Positions 1 to 8,203 of a DNA stretch of 33,432 nt are shown here, piece by piece. Every line of letters begins with the position of its first letter. The stretch's first letter is position 1. A model generated the notes under the pieces. The model was not told the origin of the DNA. It was given only the letters and a program-made list of their open reading frames with translations, and did not search any database. A program made the position numbers and the translations under genes. Source of the DNA: a virus; IMG/VR virus record IMGVR_UViG_3300042549_001819, positions 1 to 33,432 of that record. The stretch is one strand, 5' to 3'.

Positions 1-404
1 CAAATGTAGTTTCAGTATTACAAGCTATTTATGCTGCAATACCTGTTCAAATATTAGACAAAGAAGATTTAAGAATTTTCATTGGAACTGATGTAAGCAG
101 ACTATATCAAACAGCATTAGTTAATGCTAATTTATTTAACTTTATTCCAAGTGCAGATGCCTTAGGTGAGTATTATTTACATGGAACAAACGTAAAGATT
201 GTACCAGTACCAGGATTGAGCGGAACTGCTAAAGCATACGCATTAAGAACATCTAATATGTTTATGGGTGTAGACCTCGAGGGAGAAGAGGAAGAATTGA
301 AGACATGGTACTCATTAGACTATGATTCAGTATTTATGAGAATGAAATTCAAATTAGGAGTTCAAATTTCTCAACCAACAGAGATAGTAAGATTCACAAT
401 ATAA
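1..404 (+). CDS. Major capsid protein, C-terminal part (5' end outside window)
   Basis: The reading frame is open from the first base, and about 133 residues of the C-terminus are present. The segment resembles the end of HK97-fold capsid proteins of Bacteroidetes phages. It has a run near IFIGTDVSRLYQTAL, a GVDLEGEEEELKTWYS segment, and a final stretch KFKLGVQ followed by PTEIV. This protein forms the icosahedral shell. A hairpin terminator follows at once. The missing N-terminus would lie between the end of the window and base 1 if the molecule is circular, because the scaffold-like gene ends the window. The identity rests on sequence pattern and position. A different shell protein is possible but less likely. 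Confidence 0.75.
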   Translation, partial: NVVSVLQAIYAAIPVQILDKEDLRIFIGTDVSRLYQTALVNANLFNFIPSADALGEYYLHGTNVKIVPVPGLSGTAKAYALRTSNMFMGVDLEGEEEELKTWYSLDYDSVFMRMKFKLGVQISQPTEIVRFTI

Positions 405-407
405 TTT

Positions 408-431
408 AAGGGGGTTAATAGCCCCCTTTTT
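408..431 (+). terminator. Rho-independent terminator after capsid gene
   Basis: The inverted repeat AAGGGGG / CCCCCTT has a 7-base loop and runs into five T residues. It lies 4 bases after the capsid stop codon. It probably trims capsid messages relative to the downstream genes. Confidence 0.8.
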
Positions 432-455
432 AAACTTAAAAGGAGAAAACAAAAT

Positions 456-974
456 ATGGCATGTGCAATAGTTAGTTCATACGCCTTAGACTGCAAAGAT
501 GCAGTAGGAGGTATTAAAAATATTTACATCACAGAGCTTGCAAATGTTACAGCGGTAACTGAGAATGCAAGTGGATTTGTGACAGCAATCACTAAGTCAG
601 CAGGAACAAAGTTTTATAAATATGCTTTGTTACCAAGAGCCAAAAACGATTTTACTCAAAACATTATGGCAGATGCCGCATTGGGTACGGTTGCATTTGA
701 GCAAACAATCAATACAAACTTTACGAAGTTGGCTTATGTAACTCAATTTCAATTACAGACTTTGATTCAGAATAGATGTTCTGTGATAGTAGAAACTAAA
801 TCAGGTCAATACTTTTTATTTGGCAAAGAGAATGGTGTTGAAGTAACCGCAGGTAGTGCAAATTCAGGTGCAGCGTTAAATGAATTTAATGGTTACATCT
901 TGACTTGGTCTGGGATGGAGAAGGCATTAGCGAATGAAGTTCAAGGAAGTATTATCGCAGCATTATTGACTTAA
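456..974 (+). CDS. Candidate major tail tube protein (structural)
   Basis: This protein of 172 aa has no signal peptide or membrane segment. It has a beta-rich, Ala/Thr/Val-rich composition. The MACAIVSSYALDCKDAVGGI start and the VTAGSANSGAALNEFNGYILTWSG segment near residues 129-152 match a protein common in Bacteroidetes phage structural operons. In those phages it is often unnamed or taken as the tail tube subunit. The gene sits between two terminators with an AAAGGAGAA box upstream, so it probably has its own abundant transcript, as expected for a tail tube. A capsid decoration protein is the main alternative. Confidence 0.5.
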   Translation: MACAIVSSYALDCKDAVGGIKNIYITELANVTAVTENASGFVTAITKSAGTKFYKYALLPRAKNDFTQNIMADAALGTVAFEQTINTNFTKLAYVTQFQLQTLIQNRCSVIVETKSGQYFLFGKENGVEVTAGSANSGAALNEFNGYILTWSGMEKALANEVQGSIIAALLT

Positions 975-1000
975 AATTATTATTCATATTTTATAAAATT

Positions 1001-1031
1001 AGCCACTCTTAAATGGGGTGGCTTTTTTTTT
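1001..1031 (+). terminator. Rho-independent terminator after tail-tube-like gene
   Basis: The stem AGCCACTC / GGGTGGCT contains one T-G pair and a 6-base loop, and is followed by nine T residues. It isolates the preceding gene from the portal operon. Confidence 0.85.
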
Positions 1032-1064
1032 AGCAAAATTTCAGACGAGTTATATATATAAGTA

Positions 1065-1493
1065 GTGATAAGAATTAGACAAGAGGAAATTCAAAATATT
1101 TATGTGACTTTAACCGAGAATAAAATCGGAACAAGTCCATATTATTTACTTGAATGCACGAACCAAGTTACAAACGATATTTCATATTGTATTATATTTG
1201 ATGACCAAAGTCAATATAAAGAAAGGTATAATGATTTTAATATCTTTATAGATTCAAATAATACTAATAAAGGTTTGAATAAAAATCTGTACTTACCTTA
1301 TAGTGGTTTTTATACTTACGTTATATATGAAACTAATTTAACTGAAGAAACATATGATGATTTAGCTTCAGCAGCGGAAGCACAAGGAACTACTCTTTTA
1401 GAAACTGGATTACTTTGGTACATTCCAACTGCTCAAAATAACACAGAATATAATCCAGCCGATTCAACTACCTTTGTTTACACACCACAATAA
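1065..1493 (+). CDS. Structural-operon protein of unknown function
   Basis: This is a 142 aa protein that starts with GTG; no ATG lies close by in the frame. It has no membrane segment or known catalytic motif. Its pattern (VTLTEN near the start, then YYLLECTN, a YCIIFDD strand, YTYVIYE) recurs in Bacteroidetes phages as a small beta-rich protein in the head or tail operon. The portal gene begins directly after its stop codon with no spacer, so the two are probably translated together. The role is unknown; a minor virion protein or assembly factor is an inference from position only. Confidence 0.65.
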   Translation: MIRIRQEEIQNIYVTLTENKIGTSPYYLLECTNQVTNDISYCIIFDDQSQYKERYNDFNIFIDSNNTNKGLNKNLYLPYSGFYTYVIYETNLTEETYDDLASAAEAQGTTLLETGLLWYIPTAQNNTEYNPADSTTFVYTPQ

Positions 1494-3497
1494 ATGACAG
1501 ATAAAAAAGAATATAATCCAAGTGTAATGGTGCTTAAATTTACGAATGATAAAGTACCGACATTTGTTGAGCCGAAGTCTTCGCAAAGATTAAAGTATGT
1601 TAAGTATGGAGAGAATAATAACTACCCTAACTTTTTACTAACTTTATTTAATCGCAGCGCAAAGCATAACGCAATATTAACAAGCAAGCAGCAATACATA
1701 ACTGGGCAAGGTTGGATGTTTGATGAGTTAGGAATGGAAGGAGAGGAAGTAATCGCATTAAAAGCATTTATTGATAATCCAAATCCTTACGAAACATTAA
1801 AAGACTTACTTAATAAAACAGACTTAGATTGTGAAATATTTGGAGGTTGTTATCTTAAAATAGTAAGCGACAAAAAAGGTGGAATTTCAGAAATTTATCA
1901 CGTTAATTATTGCGATGTTCGAAGCACAGAAGATAACAGCGAATTTTATATTAGCGATAAATGGTTAAATAGCGAAGGTGGCGAAAACACAAACATCAAA
2001 GAAGATGAATATAAGACCTTGCCACCATTCGACCCAAGTTTAAAGAAGCTACCAAGTGAAAGTATATACTATTACAAGTCGTATAGACCTAACATCAATA
2101 CTTACACACTACCCGAATACATTGGTGCAATTCCTGCAATTATTACTGATGCTGAAATAGCAAACTTTCATAGAGCCGAAATTCAAAATAGTTTCAAAGG
2201 TTCTAAGATGATTGTGTTTAAAAATGGTGTACCGAGTGATGAAGAAATGAAATCAACTGAACGTAAGTTAAAAGCTAAGTTCACACCAACAGATAACGCA
2301 GGTAGTATAGTAATTGATTTCGTAGATGACCCGAATAGAGTACCTGAAATTTTAGACTTAGCAGCAGGAGATTTTGATAAGAAGTACGAAGCGTTAAATG
2401 ACACGATACAACAAGAAATATTTGTTGGACATAAGATTACATCACCAATGTTATTTGGCGTAAGAGTAGAAGGACAATTAGGTGGGCGCAATGAAATGGT
2501 TGATGCTTACAATCTATTCGCTAATACATACGTTAATCCAAAACAAAGAGTACAAGAAGAAATATACAACCTATTCGCACCAGTTAAAGGAAAGCTAAAA
2601 ATAAAAGCATTAGAACCAATCATGCCAAGTTTTAGCGAACAAACTTTGATGACCATTTTAACAAAGGATGAGATGAGGGAAATTATAGGTAGAAAACCTT
2701 TAGACATTCAAACTAATGTTAATTCAACTATTAGCGATGCTTTAAATTCATTAAGTCCATTAGTAGCGAATAAGGTATTAGCTTCATTAAGTCAAGATGA
2801 GATTAGAGGTATAGTAAACAAGCCACCATTATCACCTGATGCAGTTCTTCCAACAGATACAACAGCGCAATTCTCTAAGTGTTCACACGATGAAATAGCC
2901 GATGATGATTTAGATTTTAGTATCTTCTCAAAATATGGAGAGCCTATTGAGAATTTTGTAAGTGTAAAGCATAAAAAATTTATGTTTAGTTCGCAGCAAT
3001 TCGCATTGACTAAACAAGACAATGGAGTATTAGATTTAGTGCAGAAAACACCTAATATCACGATTGAAGATTTAACAAAGATTTTAAAGACAGATAAGAC
3101 CTCAATCATCGAAAGTTTGACAGCATTAGGAGATGAAGGTTTGATTGATTTGGACAGCGAAGGCAAGATAAGTTTAACAAGGTCGGGAGCAAGAAAAGTA
3201 GTACCAAGTTTTCAAGAACTTTATATCCGTTATAGATATGTTTTAAGACCCGATGCGCCTGCATTAGTTAAAGGTGGAACAAGTAGACCTTTCTGTGAAG
3301 CAATGATGGCAAATCCACGTTATTTTTCAAAGGATGATATTGATAAAATTGGTCAAGAATTAGGTGCAATATATGGAATACCTAATTACGATGCTTTTAG
3401 GCGCAGAGGCGGTTGGTATCACGACCCTAAACAAGATGTAAACTTGCCTTTTTGCAGGCATATATTCGTTCAAGAATTAGTTAAGAAAATAAGATAA
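1494..3497 (+). CDS. Portal protein with C-terminal winged-helix and MuF-like extension
   Basis: This 667 aa protein should form the dodecameric ring at the capsid vertex through which DNA is packaged. The N-terminal region resembles Bacteroidetes phage portals: YVKYGENNNYPNFLLTLFNRSAKHN near residues 35-60, then ITGQGW. The core ends near residue 430. The remainder is unusual. Residues about 520-570 look like a winged helix-turn-helix (TIEDLTKILKTDKTSI, then GLIDLDSEGKISLT). Residues about 577-667 resemble the tail of phage head-morphogenesis (MuF-like) proteins, with paired Cys motifs SRPFC and PFCRH and a RRRGGWYHDP segment. The stop codon overlaps the next ATG. The portal assignment is strong; the fusion interpretation is inferred. 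Confidence 0.85.
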   Translation: MTDKKEYNPSVMVLKFTNDKVPTFVEPKSSQRLKYVKYGENNNYPNFLLTLFNRSAKHNAILTSKQQYITGQGWMFDELGMEGEEVIALKAFIDNPNPYETLKDLLNKTDLDCEIFGGCYLKIVSDKKGGISEIYHVNYCDVRSTEDNSEFYISDKWLNSEGGENTNIKEDEYKTLPPFDPSLKKLPSESIYYYKSYRPNINTYTLPEYIGAIPAIITDAEIANFHRAEIQNSFKGSKMIVFKNGVPSDEEMKSTERKLKAKFTPTDNAGSIVIDFVDDPNRVPEILDLAAGDFDKKYEALNDTIQQEIFVGHKITSPMLFGVRVEGQLGGRNEMVDAYNLFANTYVNPKQRVQEEIYNLFAPVKGKLKIKALEPIMPSFSEQTLMTILTKDEMREIIGRKPLDIQTNVNSTISDALNSLSPLVANKVLASLSQDEIRGIVNKPPLSPDAVLPTDTTAQFSKCSHDEIADDDLDFSIFSKYGEPIENFVSVKHKKFMFSSQQFALTKQDNGVLDLVQKTPNITIEDLTKILKTDKTSIIESLTALGDEGLIDLDSEGKISLTRSGARKVVPSFQELYIRYRYVLRPDAPALVKGGTSRPFCEAMMANPRYFSKDDIDKIGQELGAIYGIPNYDAFRRRGGWYHDPKQDVNLPFCRHIFVQELVKKIR

Positions 3498-4093
3498 TGG
3501 CAAAAGCAATTTTTTTAAGCGAAGCAACATTAAAGCAAGAATCAATCTTGCAAGATAATGTTGATATGAAGGTAGTAACACCGACAATAATTGATGTTCA
3601 ATCGTTTTATATTTTACCGATATTAGGAACAGCATTGTACAATGATTTTGTAACAAAGATTATAGCAGGAACTTTAAGTAATTCATATAAATTATTACTT
3701 GATACTTACATCACACCTGCAATGATTTGGTATGTACGTTATGAATTACCATTGAATATTAATTACAAGTATTTCAATAAGGCGGTAGGGGTGCAGAACG
3801 CAGATAATATGCAGCCTGCAAGCATTGATGAACTAACTATGGTAATGGATAGGGCAAAGAATAAAGCGGAGTGGTATGCTGAAAGATTAACTAAGTATTT
3901 ATATGCTAACGATACTACTTATCCTTTGTTTTTAAACCAACCAAATTCAGATTTAGCTACCATCTACGCAAAACAATCTAATTACACAAGTGGTATGCTA
4001 TTAGATGACAATAGTTGTTGCAAAGGTCAATATAATTTCACAGATTTAGAAACAAGTCCAAGTGTAACTGGCAGAGGTTGCACATTCTGCTAA
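3497..4093 (+). CDS. Head-tail connector / neck protein (DUF6712-like)
   Basis: This 198 aa protein starts on the last base of the portal stop codon. Its pattern resembles the DUF6712 family of Bacteroidetes phages, which lies just after the portal gene and is thought to act as the head-completion (gp6-like) connector. The matching segments are QSFYILPILGTALYNDF near residues 35-50, a helix with PAMIWYVRYELP, and a long helix around residues 110-135. The last 30 residues are Cys-rich (NSCCKGQ, GCTFC), as in related proteins. The family name is recalled by pattern and was not searched. Confidence 0.7.
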   Translation: MAKAIFLSEATLKQESILQDNVDMKVVTPTIIDVQSFYILPILGTALYNDFVTKIIAGTLSNSYKLLLDTYITPAMIWYVRYELPLNINYKYFNKAVGVQNADNMQPASIDELTMVMDRAKNKAEWYAERLTKYLYANDTTYPLFLNQPNSDLATIYAKQSNYTSGMLLDDNSCCKGQYNFTDLETSPSVTGRGCTFC

Positions 4094-4227
4094 TGAACAA
4101 AGGAATCAATAAGACAAATATCGAAAAGTTACAAGCATTTATAAAGCAACAAAATGAAGTTCATAACACTAAACCAGGTACTAAACATAATAAGAACAAT
4201 CTGCAACAACCATCTACAAATAAATAG
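4093..4227 (+). CDS. Possible small overlapping protein, 44 aa
   Basis: An ORF of 44 codons starts at a TAATG overlap with the connector gene and ends 74 bases inside the following tail-terminator gene, in another frame. The product is very polar, rich in Lys, Asn and Gln, with no membrane segment. The tight start supports translation by coupling. The deep overlap and low complexity argue against it. It resembles no family I know. It may simply carry ribosomes to the start at 4154. Confidence 0.35.
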   Translation: MNKGINKTNIEKLQAFIKQQNEVHNTKPGTKHNKNNLQQPSTNK

Positions 4228-4597
4228 TTTTGTTTTTGGTTCTATAACAGATATAAGTGCAAGTGAGCAGGAACAGTACACGATGGTTTGGTGCGATATA
4301 AACGACAGCCAAATGAGTGAGCGAATGTTTACCATGAATTTGTCATTATATGTTTTAGATATTCAACGAGCAGATAATAGTAATGAGATAGATGTATTGA
4401 GCGATACGTTAAGCATAGGCAGGGATTTAATCGCAGAATTGAGTGACCCAATTTATCAAGATTATTTCAATGTGAGGTATGATGTAAACTTTGGACAAGT
4501 TCGTGAAGGCTTTCCGGATGTAGTGAACGGATGGAAATTAGACATAGCACTTGACTTAATGGAATTAAACGACAGATGTCAAGTACCAACAATTTAA
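4154..4597 (+). CDS. Tail terminator / tail completion protein
   Basis: This 147 aa protein fits a small family found after the connector in Bacteroidetes phages and considered to cap the tail tube at the head-proximal end. The pattern is LNQVLNIIRTICNNHLQINSF at the start, a strand YTMVWCDIND, the segment LSLYVLDIQRADNSNEIDVLSDTL, and a closing strand GWKLDIALDLMEL. The length and central strand order resemble gpU-like terminators. Its position between connector and fibre genes agrees. The assignment is inferred from pattern and context. Confidence 0.6.
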   Translation: MKFITLNQVLNIIRTICNNHLQINSFVFGSITDISASEQEQYTMVWCDINDSQMSERMFTMNLSLYVLDIQRADNSNEIDVLSDTLSIGRDLIAELSDPIYQDYFNVRYDVNFGQVREGFPDVVNGWKLDIALDLMELNDRCQVPTI

Positions 4598-4619
4598 ACA
4601 AGAATTTATATATAATATT

Positions 4620-4886
4620 ATGAGTACAGCATTAGAGAAAATTAGCGGAATGGGTGGGTTCTATGTGAACGCAGGAACATCCGCAAGAACAGGGTTAGCA
4701 GTAGAGAGCATAGTTGTAATGACTGATTGTGTTTTCACAGCATTTGCAATCAATGGAGTTAATCAAATGACTTTAAAAAATTTGACTGGAGTAACGATTA
4801 AAGCAGGTACATACTTACCGAGTAATCCTAACTTTAATATTACTGCTTATACATTGTCGAGTGGTTCAGTAATTGAGTATCAATAA
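4620..4886 (+). CDS. Small structural protein upstream of receptor-binding gene
   Basis: This 88 aa, beta-rich protein is rich in Gly, Ala and Thr, with a GFYVNAGTSARTGLAVESIVV segment and an ending SSGSVIEYQ. Similar small proteins are common just before the fibre-like gene in Bacteroidetes phages. Its stop codon overlaps the next ATG. It has no catalytic motif. A virion decoration or tail-tip role is plausible but not shown. Confidence 0.6.
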   Translation: MSTALEKISGMGGFYVNAGTSARTGLAVESIVVMTDCVFTAFAINGVNQMTLKNLTGVTIKAGTYLPSNPNFNITAYTLSSGSVIEYQ

Positions 4887-5734
4887 TGGCTAACTTTCCA
4901 ACGATAGCGATAGGTTTACCATTTGTTCATGCAGGCGGATTAGATGCTGATGCAGCAGCGTTTTTAACAGCAGCAGGGATAACAGATGCGACAATAACAA
5001 GTGCAATAAATAGACTTGTATTAAATTACAAAGGTCAAGGCAATTTAAATAATAGTGTTGATATATGGAGCAATACTAGTATTATTTATCCATTTGTTGG
5101 TGATTCTGCAAGTTCACATAAATTCAATTTAAAAAATCCTTTAGATACAGATGCTGCATTTAGATTATTATTTAGCGGAGGTTGGACACATTCAGCAAAT
5201 GGAGCATTACCAAATGGTATTAATGCTTATGCAGATTCTTTTTTTCAACCAAATTTATTAAATCAAAATAGTGCTAGATATGGTTATTATTCAAGAACTC
5301 AATACAATGCGACAAATCAATGCGAAATAGGATGTTTTAATTCTGGTAATAGTAGTGGCGTTACAGTAGGAGTAACATCAAGCGCAGCAGTATTAGGTGG
5401 CGTACAATATGGAAGGGTTAACGAAACCGCTGGAACATTTATGCAAAGCTCAAATTTAACTACTTTAGGTTGGTTTATGTCAAATAGACGTGCATCGAAT
5501 ATTGAAAATATTTGGAAAAATAAAACTAAGCAACAAGAACTTACAAATGCGAGTGTTGCTCCAAATGCTGTAAATGTTCAGTTTGCTTGTCAAAATAACA
5601 ATGGCGTTCAATCATTATTTAGTTCAAAACAAATGGCTTTTGGAGTTATTGGACAAGGTTTAAGTGATGCTAATCAAAATATTGAATATGACATTATTCA
5701 GCAATTTCAAACCGATTTAAGCCGCAACGTATAA
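4886..5734 (+). CDS. Probable receptor-binding / tail fibre protein
   Basis: This 282 aa protein begins with a segment typical of Bacteroidetes phage fibre-like proteins, GLDADAAAFLTAAGITDATI, followed by a helix and YPFVGDSASSHKFNLKNP. The rest is Asn-, Gly- and Ser-rich predicted beta structure, consistent with a jelly-roll (LamG-like) carbohydrate-binding domain. It ends with a segment resembling QFQTDLSRNV found in relatives. It most likely contacts a host surface glycan. The genes around it, structural upstream and lysis downstream, agree. The ligand cannot be read from sequence. Confidence 0.6.
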   Translation: MANFPTIAIGLPFVHAGGLDADAAAFLTAAGITDATITSAINRLVLNYKGQGNLNNSVDIWSNTSIIYPFVGDSASSHKFNLKNPLDTDAAFRLLFSGGWTHSANGALPNGINAYADSFFQPNLLNQNSARYGYYSRTQYNATNQCEIGCFNSGNSSGVTVGVTSSAAVLGGVQYGRVNETAGTFMQSSNLTTLGWFMSNRRASNIENIWKNKTKQQELTNASVAPNAVNVQFACQNNNGVQSLFSSKQMAFGVIGQGLSDANQNIEYDIIQQFQTDLSRNV

Positions 5735-5943
5735 TGAAAGTATATAAACTAACACCTAATCAAAAGAATCAACTTGTAGGAGTTGAATATATTGCAGATT
5801 GTACTTATAATCCTATTCAAGATGGCAATGGTATATGGATAATTTCAGAAGGAGAAGTTGAACAAACTATTGATGAAAATTTTTTATGGGTAAAGGACTT
5901 ACCACAGATTGATTACGTTAAACCAAAAGATAATGCCTCATAG
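5734..5943 (+). CDS. Small accessory protein after the fibre gene
   Basis: This 69 aa soluble protein starts on the last base of the fibre stop codon and overlaps the next gene by 11 bases. It reads as a small beta domain with Trp residues (DGNGIWIISEGEVE, FLWVKDLP). It could be a fibre chaperone or virion accessory because of its position. I do not recognise a family. Confidence 0.55.
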   Translation: MKVYKLTPNQKNQLVGVEYIADCTYNPIQDGNGIWIISEGEVEQTIDENFLWVKDLPQIDYVKPKDNAS

Positions 5944-6127
5944 ATTTTTAGACATATTCGTTTCAGTACTTGGCTTTGTTGCCTTACTTGAGAAACATAA
6001 TTTTTTATTTGCCTCCATTGCCTCAATATGTACAATCATATATTGGTTATTTAGGTTTTGTAATTGGATTATAAAAATGATTACCGATAAGTCTATTGAT
6101 GACTTTGAAAAGGGGTTAAAGAAATGA
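5933..6127 (+). CDS. Small membrane protein, holin candidate
   Basis: This 64 aa protein has two hydrophobic segments (about residues 5-20 and 28-46) and a charged C-terminus (DDFEKGLKK). I chose the ATG at 5933 over an upstream TTG because it begins the hydrophobic protein cleanly. Its size, two membrane passes and place before the lysozyme fit a holin or antiholin. Its stop overlaps the next start. Family unknown. Confidence 0.5.
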   Translation: MPHRFLDIFVSVLGFVALLEKHNFLFASIASICTIIYWLFRFCNWIIKMITDKSIDDFEKGLKK

Positions 6128-6489
6128 TTCAGTTTGACTACATGATATTGGGTGTAATATTCGCATTGATAAGTGGGTATTGTAGAGCCTTATTTGAGTG
6201 CATAGTTTTGTTTGATTCATTATATGAGAAACATGGTTATTCGGAGTGGTGGAGTTATGCGAGATTTACACGAAACAAACATGGATATTGGGAGAACACA
6301 TTCCCAAATGATGGCGGACATCGAATTAAGATAATAGAGTTCATTTTTGATGCCTTAGCTTGTGTGTGTTTGAGTTATTCTTATGATGAGATACTACATA
6401 GCTTTATATCGACTATCCTTTGTGTAATCATAACTTATTTCTTTATTAAATCATTTGGATTTGAACAAACCTTTAAGGAATTGAGATGA
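6124..6489 (+). CDS. Membrane protein of lysis region, unknown function
   Basis: This 121 aa protein has three hydrophobic stretches near residues 5-30, 71-87 and 93-110. Between the first two is an aromatic, polar loop (SEWWSYARFTRNKHGYW). Similar proteins with a Trp-rich loop occur in lysis regions of Bacteroidetes phages. The gene overlaps its neighbours on both sides by 4 bases. It may act with the holin candidates, but no function can be assigned. Confidence 0.5.
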   Translation: MIQFDYMILGVIFALISGYCRALFECIVLFDSLYEKHGYSEWWSYARFTRNKHGYWENTFPNDGGHRIKIIEFIFDALACVCLSYSYDEILHSFISTILCVIITYFFIKSFGFEQTFKELR

Positions 6490-6689
6490 AGAAAATATCA
6501 CTTAGAAACTACTTTGAGCCTACACCAAAGAATGTCAAAAGATGGCTATTAGCTATCAAATCAATATTAGCGACCATCTCGGTTTCTGCTTATGTTAATG
6601 GCAATGAAAAGGTGGCATTTTGGATATTAGTGGGCGGTGCTTGTATTGATGAACTAACTAACTTAATAAGCAATGAAGATAGGACTTAA
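6486..6689 (+). CDS. Holin-like membrane protein
   Basis: This 67 aa protein has a basic N-terminus, two hydrophobic segments (about residues 20-37 and 43-61) and an acidic tail. It overlaps the lysozyme gene directly downstream by 17 bases. This is the best holin candidate in the window because of its size, topology and tight linkage to the endolysin. It would open the inner membrane for lysozyme release. Confidence 0.6.
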   Translation: MKKISLRNYFEPTPKNVKRWLLAIKSILATISVSAYVNGNEKVAFWILVGGACIDELTNLISNEDRT

Positions 6690-7101
6690 AGGACTTGGAT
6701 TAATCAAAAAATTTGAGGGCTGCAAATTGACTGCTTATACTTGTCCTGCAAATAAAGTCACGATAGGTTATGGAAATACGTTTTACAAAGATGGTTCTAA
6801 AATCAAGTTAGGTGATAAGATAACACAGCAACAAGCGGAAGAATTATTAATGGATTTGCTTCCACAATATGAAGCGATAGTAAATAAGAATATTAAGATA
6901 GATTTAACCCAATATCAATTTGATGCCTTAGTTTCTTTCGCATGGAATTGCGGAAAGTCAGAAACCTTATTTAAGTTAGTTAATTCTAAGTCTAAGGACT
7001 TAAAACAATGGTGGGAAACACACTATACAACTGGAGGCGGTAAGGTATTACAAGGCTTAGTTAATCGCAGAAAAGCAGAGGCACAATTATTCCACTTATA
7101 A
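6673..7101 (+). CDS. Endolysin, GH24 (T4-type) lysozyme
   Basis: This 142 aa protein hydrolyses peptidoglycan at the end of infection. The GH24 active site is visible: Glu15 in KKFEG, Cys24 where T4 lysozyme has Asp, and Thr30 in VTIGYGNT, giving the family spacing E-8aa-(D/C)-5aa-T. Further family segments are FDALVSFAWNCG and the closing GLVNRRKAEAQLF. There is no clear signal peptide or signal-anchor, so it probably depends on a holin. It follows three small membrane proteins, and the next gene starts right after its stop codon. Confidence 0.9.
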   Translation: MKIGLKGLGLIKKFEGCKLTAYTCPANKVTIGYGNTFYKDGSKIKLGDKITQQQAEELLMDLLPQYEAIVNKNIKIDLTQYQFDALVSFAWNCGKSETLFKLVNSKSKDLKQWWETHYTTGGGKVLQGLVNRRKAEAQLFHL

Positions 7102-8097
7102 ATGGCAGGTCAACCAAGTATTAAATCCGATATTGCAAAGGAATATTTAATGAAGTTCCCTAATACAGCGAACTTAACCTTAGCAAAAAAGATTTATGCA
7201 GAAAACAAAAGTGCATACAAAGACCTCGAACAAGTTAGGAGTCACATAAGAACTTTGAAAGGTGTTCATGGTGTTAAAGCAAGAAAAGAAAATCATCTTG
7301 AATTTAGGAAAGAATTTGAATTACTAAAAAAAGATTTGCCAAAAGGAGAGAGCGAAAGAATACAACCGTACATACTACCAAAAGCAAGTAAAAAGATTTT
7401 AATTATAAGTGATTTACACATTCCTTACCACAATGACGATGCAGTATTCGCAGCATTAGAATATGGATTAGAGCAACAAGTAGATACTATTATAATCAAT
7501 GGTGATTTAATTGATTTTGCAACCATCTCCCGACATGAAAAGGATATGAGAAAAAGGTCGGTTAAATACGAAATGGACTGCACTCGTATATTCTTAAAAG
7601 GTTTGAGAGGTATGTTTCCAAAAGCACTAATAGTGTGGAGTTATGGCAATCATGATTTGCGATACGATAAGTATATAATGCAGAAAGCCCCCGAGATATT
7701 TGATATTGAATTAATCCAACTGCATGAACTTTTAAAACTTCGAGATTTAAACATTATCAAAGTAGATTCTACTCAATACATCTATGCAGGAAAGTTGGCA
7801 ATATTTCATGGTCACGAAACTGGATTAACAAGTGGTGGTGTAAATCCTGCGAGGTCATTAAGATTAAAGTTAAATAAAAGCGCAGTAACATCGCACTTTC
7901 ATCGTGAAACAAAAGACATGGGTAAGAACTTAGATGAACATCCATACTCTTGTTTCTCTATTGGTTGTTTATGCGATTTGCATCCTGCTTATATGCCAAT
8001 CAATATGTGGACACATGGCTTCGGATATTTAGAACTTAGTCAAAATGGGGATTATAAATTTTATCAAAAATCAATAATAGAAGGAAAAATTTTTTAG
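7102..8097 (+). CDS. Calcineurin-like metallophosphoesterase with N-terminal helical domain
   Basis: This 331 aa protein carries the complete motif series of the family: D104-x-H106 (SDLH), G134-D135 and D138 (GDLID), G182-N-H-D185 (GNHD), H236-G-H238 and S-H265-F-H267. Two metal ions should therefore be bound. The substrate is unknown; phosphodiesters or phosphoproteins are possible. Residues 1-60 form a separate helical region (NLTLAKKIYAEN, then VRSHIRTLKG) that I remember preceding this enzyme in other Bacteroidetes phages and that may bind DNA. It follows the lysozyme with no spacer and is the last gene before a promoter-terminator gap. Confidence 0.85.
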   Translation: MAGQPSIKSDIAKEYLMKFPNTANLTLAKKIYAENKSAYKDLEQVRSHIRTLKGVHGVKARKENHLEFRKEFELLKKDLPKGESERIQPYILPKASKKILIISDLHIPYHNDDAVFAALEYGLEQQVDTIIINGDLIDFATISRHEKDMRKRSVKYEMDCTRIFLKGLRGMFPKALIVWSYGNHDLRYDKYIMQKAPEIFDIELIQLHELLKLRDLNIIKVDSTQYIYAGKLAIFHGHETGLTSGGVNPARSLRLKLNKSAVTSHFHRETKDMGKNLDEHPYSCFSIGCLCDLHPAYMPINMWTHGFGYLELSQNGDYKFYQKSIIEGKIF

Positions 8098-8111
8098 GTT
8101 TAAAAGTTTAG

Positions 8112-8120
8112 TATATTTGC
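8112..8120 (+). promoter_or_regulatory. Putative Bacteroidota -7 promoter element
   Basis: TATATTTGC matches TAnnTTTG, the -7 element of Bacteroidota primary promoters. No exact TTTG lies at the expected -33 distance, only a T-rich run near 8090-8095. Transcription would start near 8125 and meet the terminator at 8164-8189. Confidence 0.45.
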
Positions 8121-8189
8121 AGGAGTAGTTTTTTGTAGATTTCGTTTCATTAATTTGGTTAAGAGCCTCGAGTAAATCGGGGCTTTTTT
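8121..8189 (+). ncRNA. Candidate small RNA or short leader, about 65 nt
   Basis: Between a -7 promoter element (8112-8120) and a strong hairpin terminator (8164-8189) lie about 45 bases with no ORF and no RNA family I recognise. A short independent transcript is the direct prediction. The alternative is that the terminator only ends the late operon and the promoter-like element is chance. Confidence 0.35.
8164..8189 (+). terminator. Rho-independent terminator
   Basis: The stem AGCCTCGA / TCGGGGCT has one T-G pair and a GTAAA loop, followed by a run of T residues. It lies between the metallophosphoesterase gene and the spanin candidate. Confidence 0.85.
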
Positions 8190-8203
8190 ATTATATTTGC
8201 TGC

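Noticed and set aside
8192-8200. Second TATATTTGC just before the spanin gene
   Set aside because: No TTTG is found at a proper -33 distance, and it directly follows the terminator T-run and leaves almost no leader. It could be real but is not supported.
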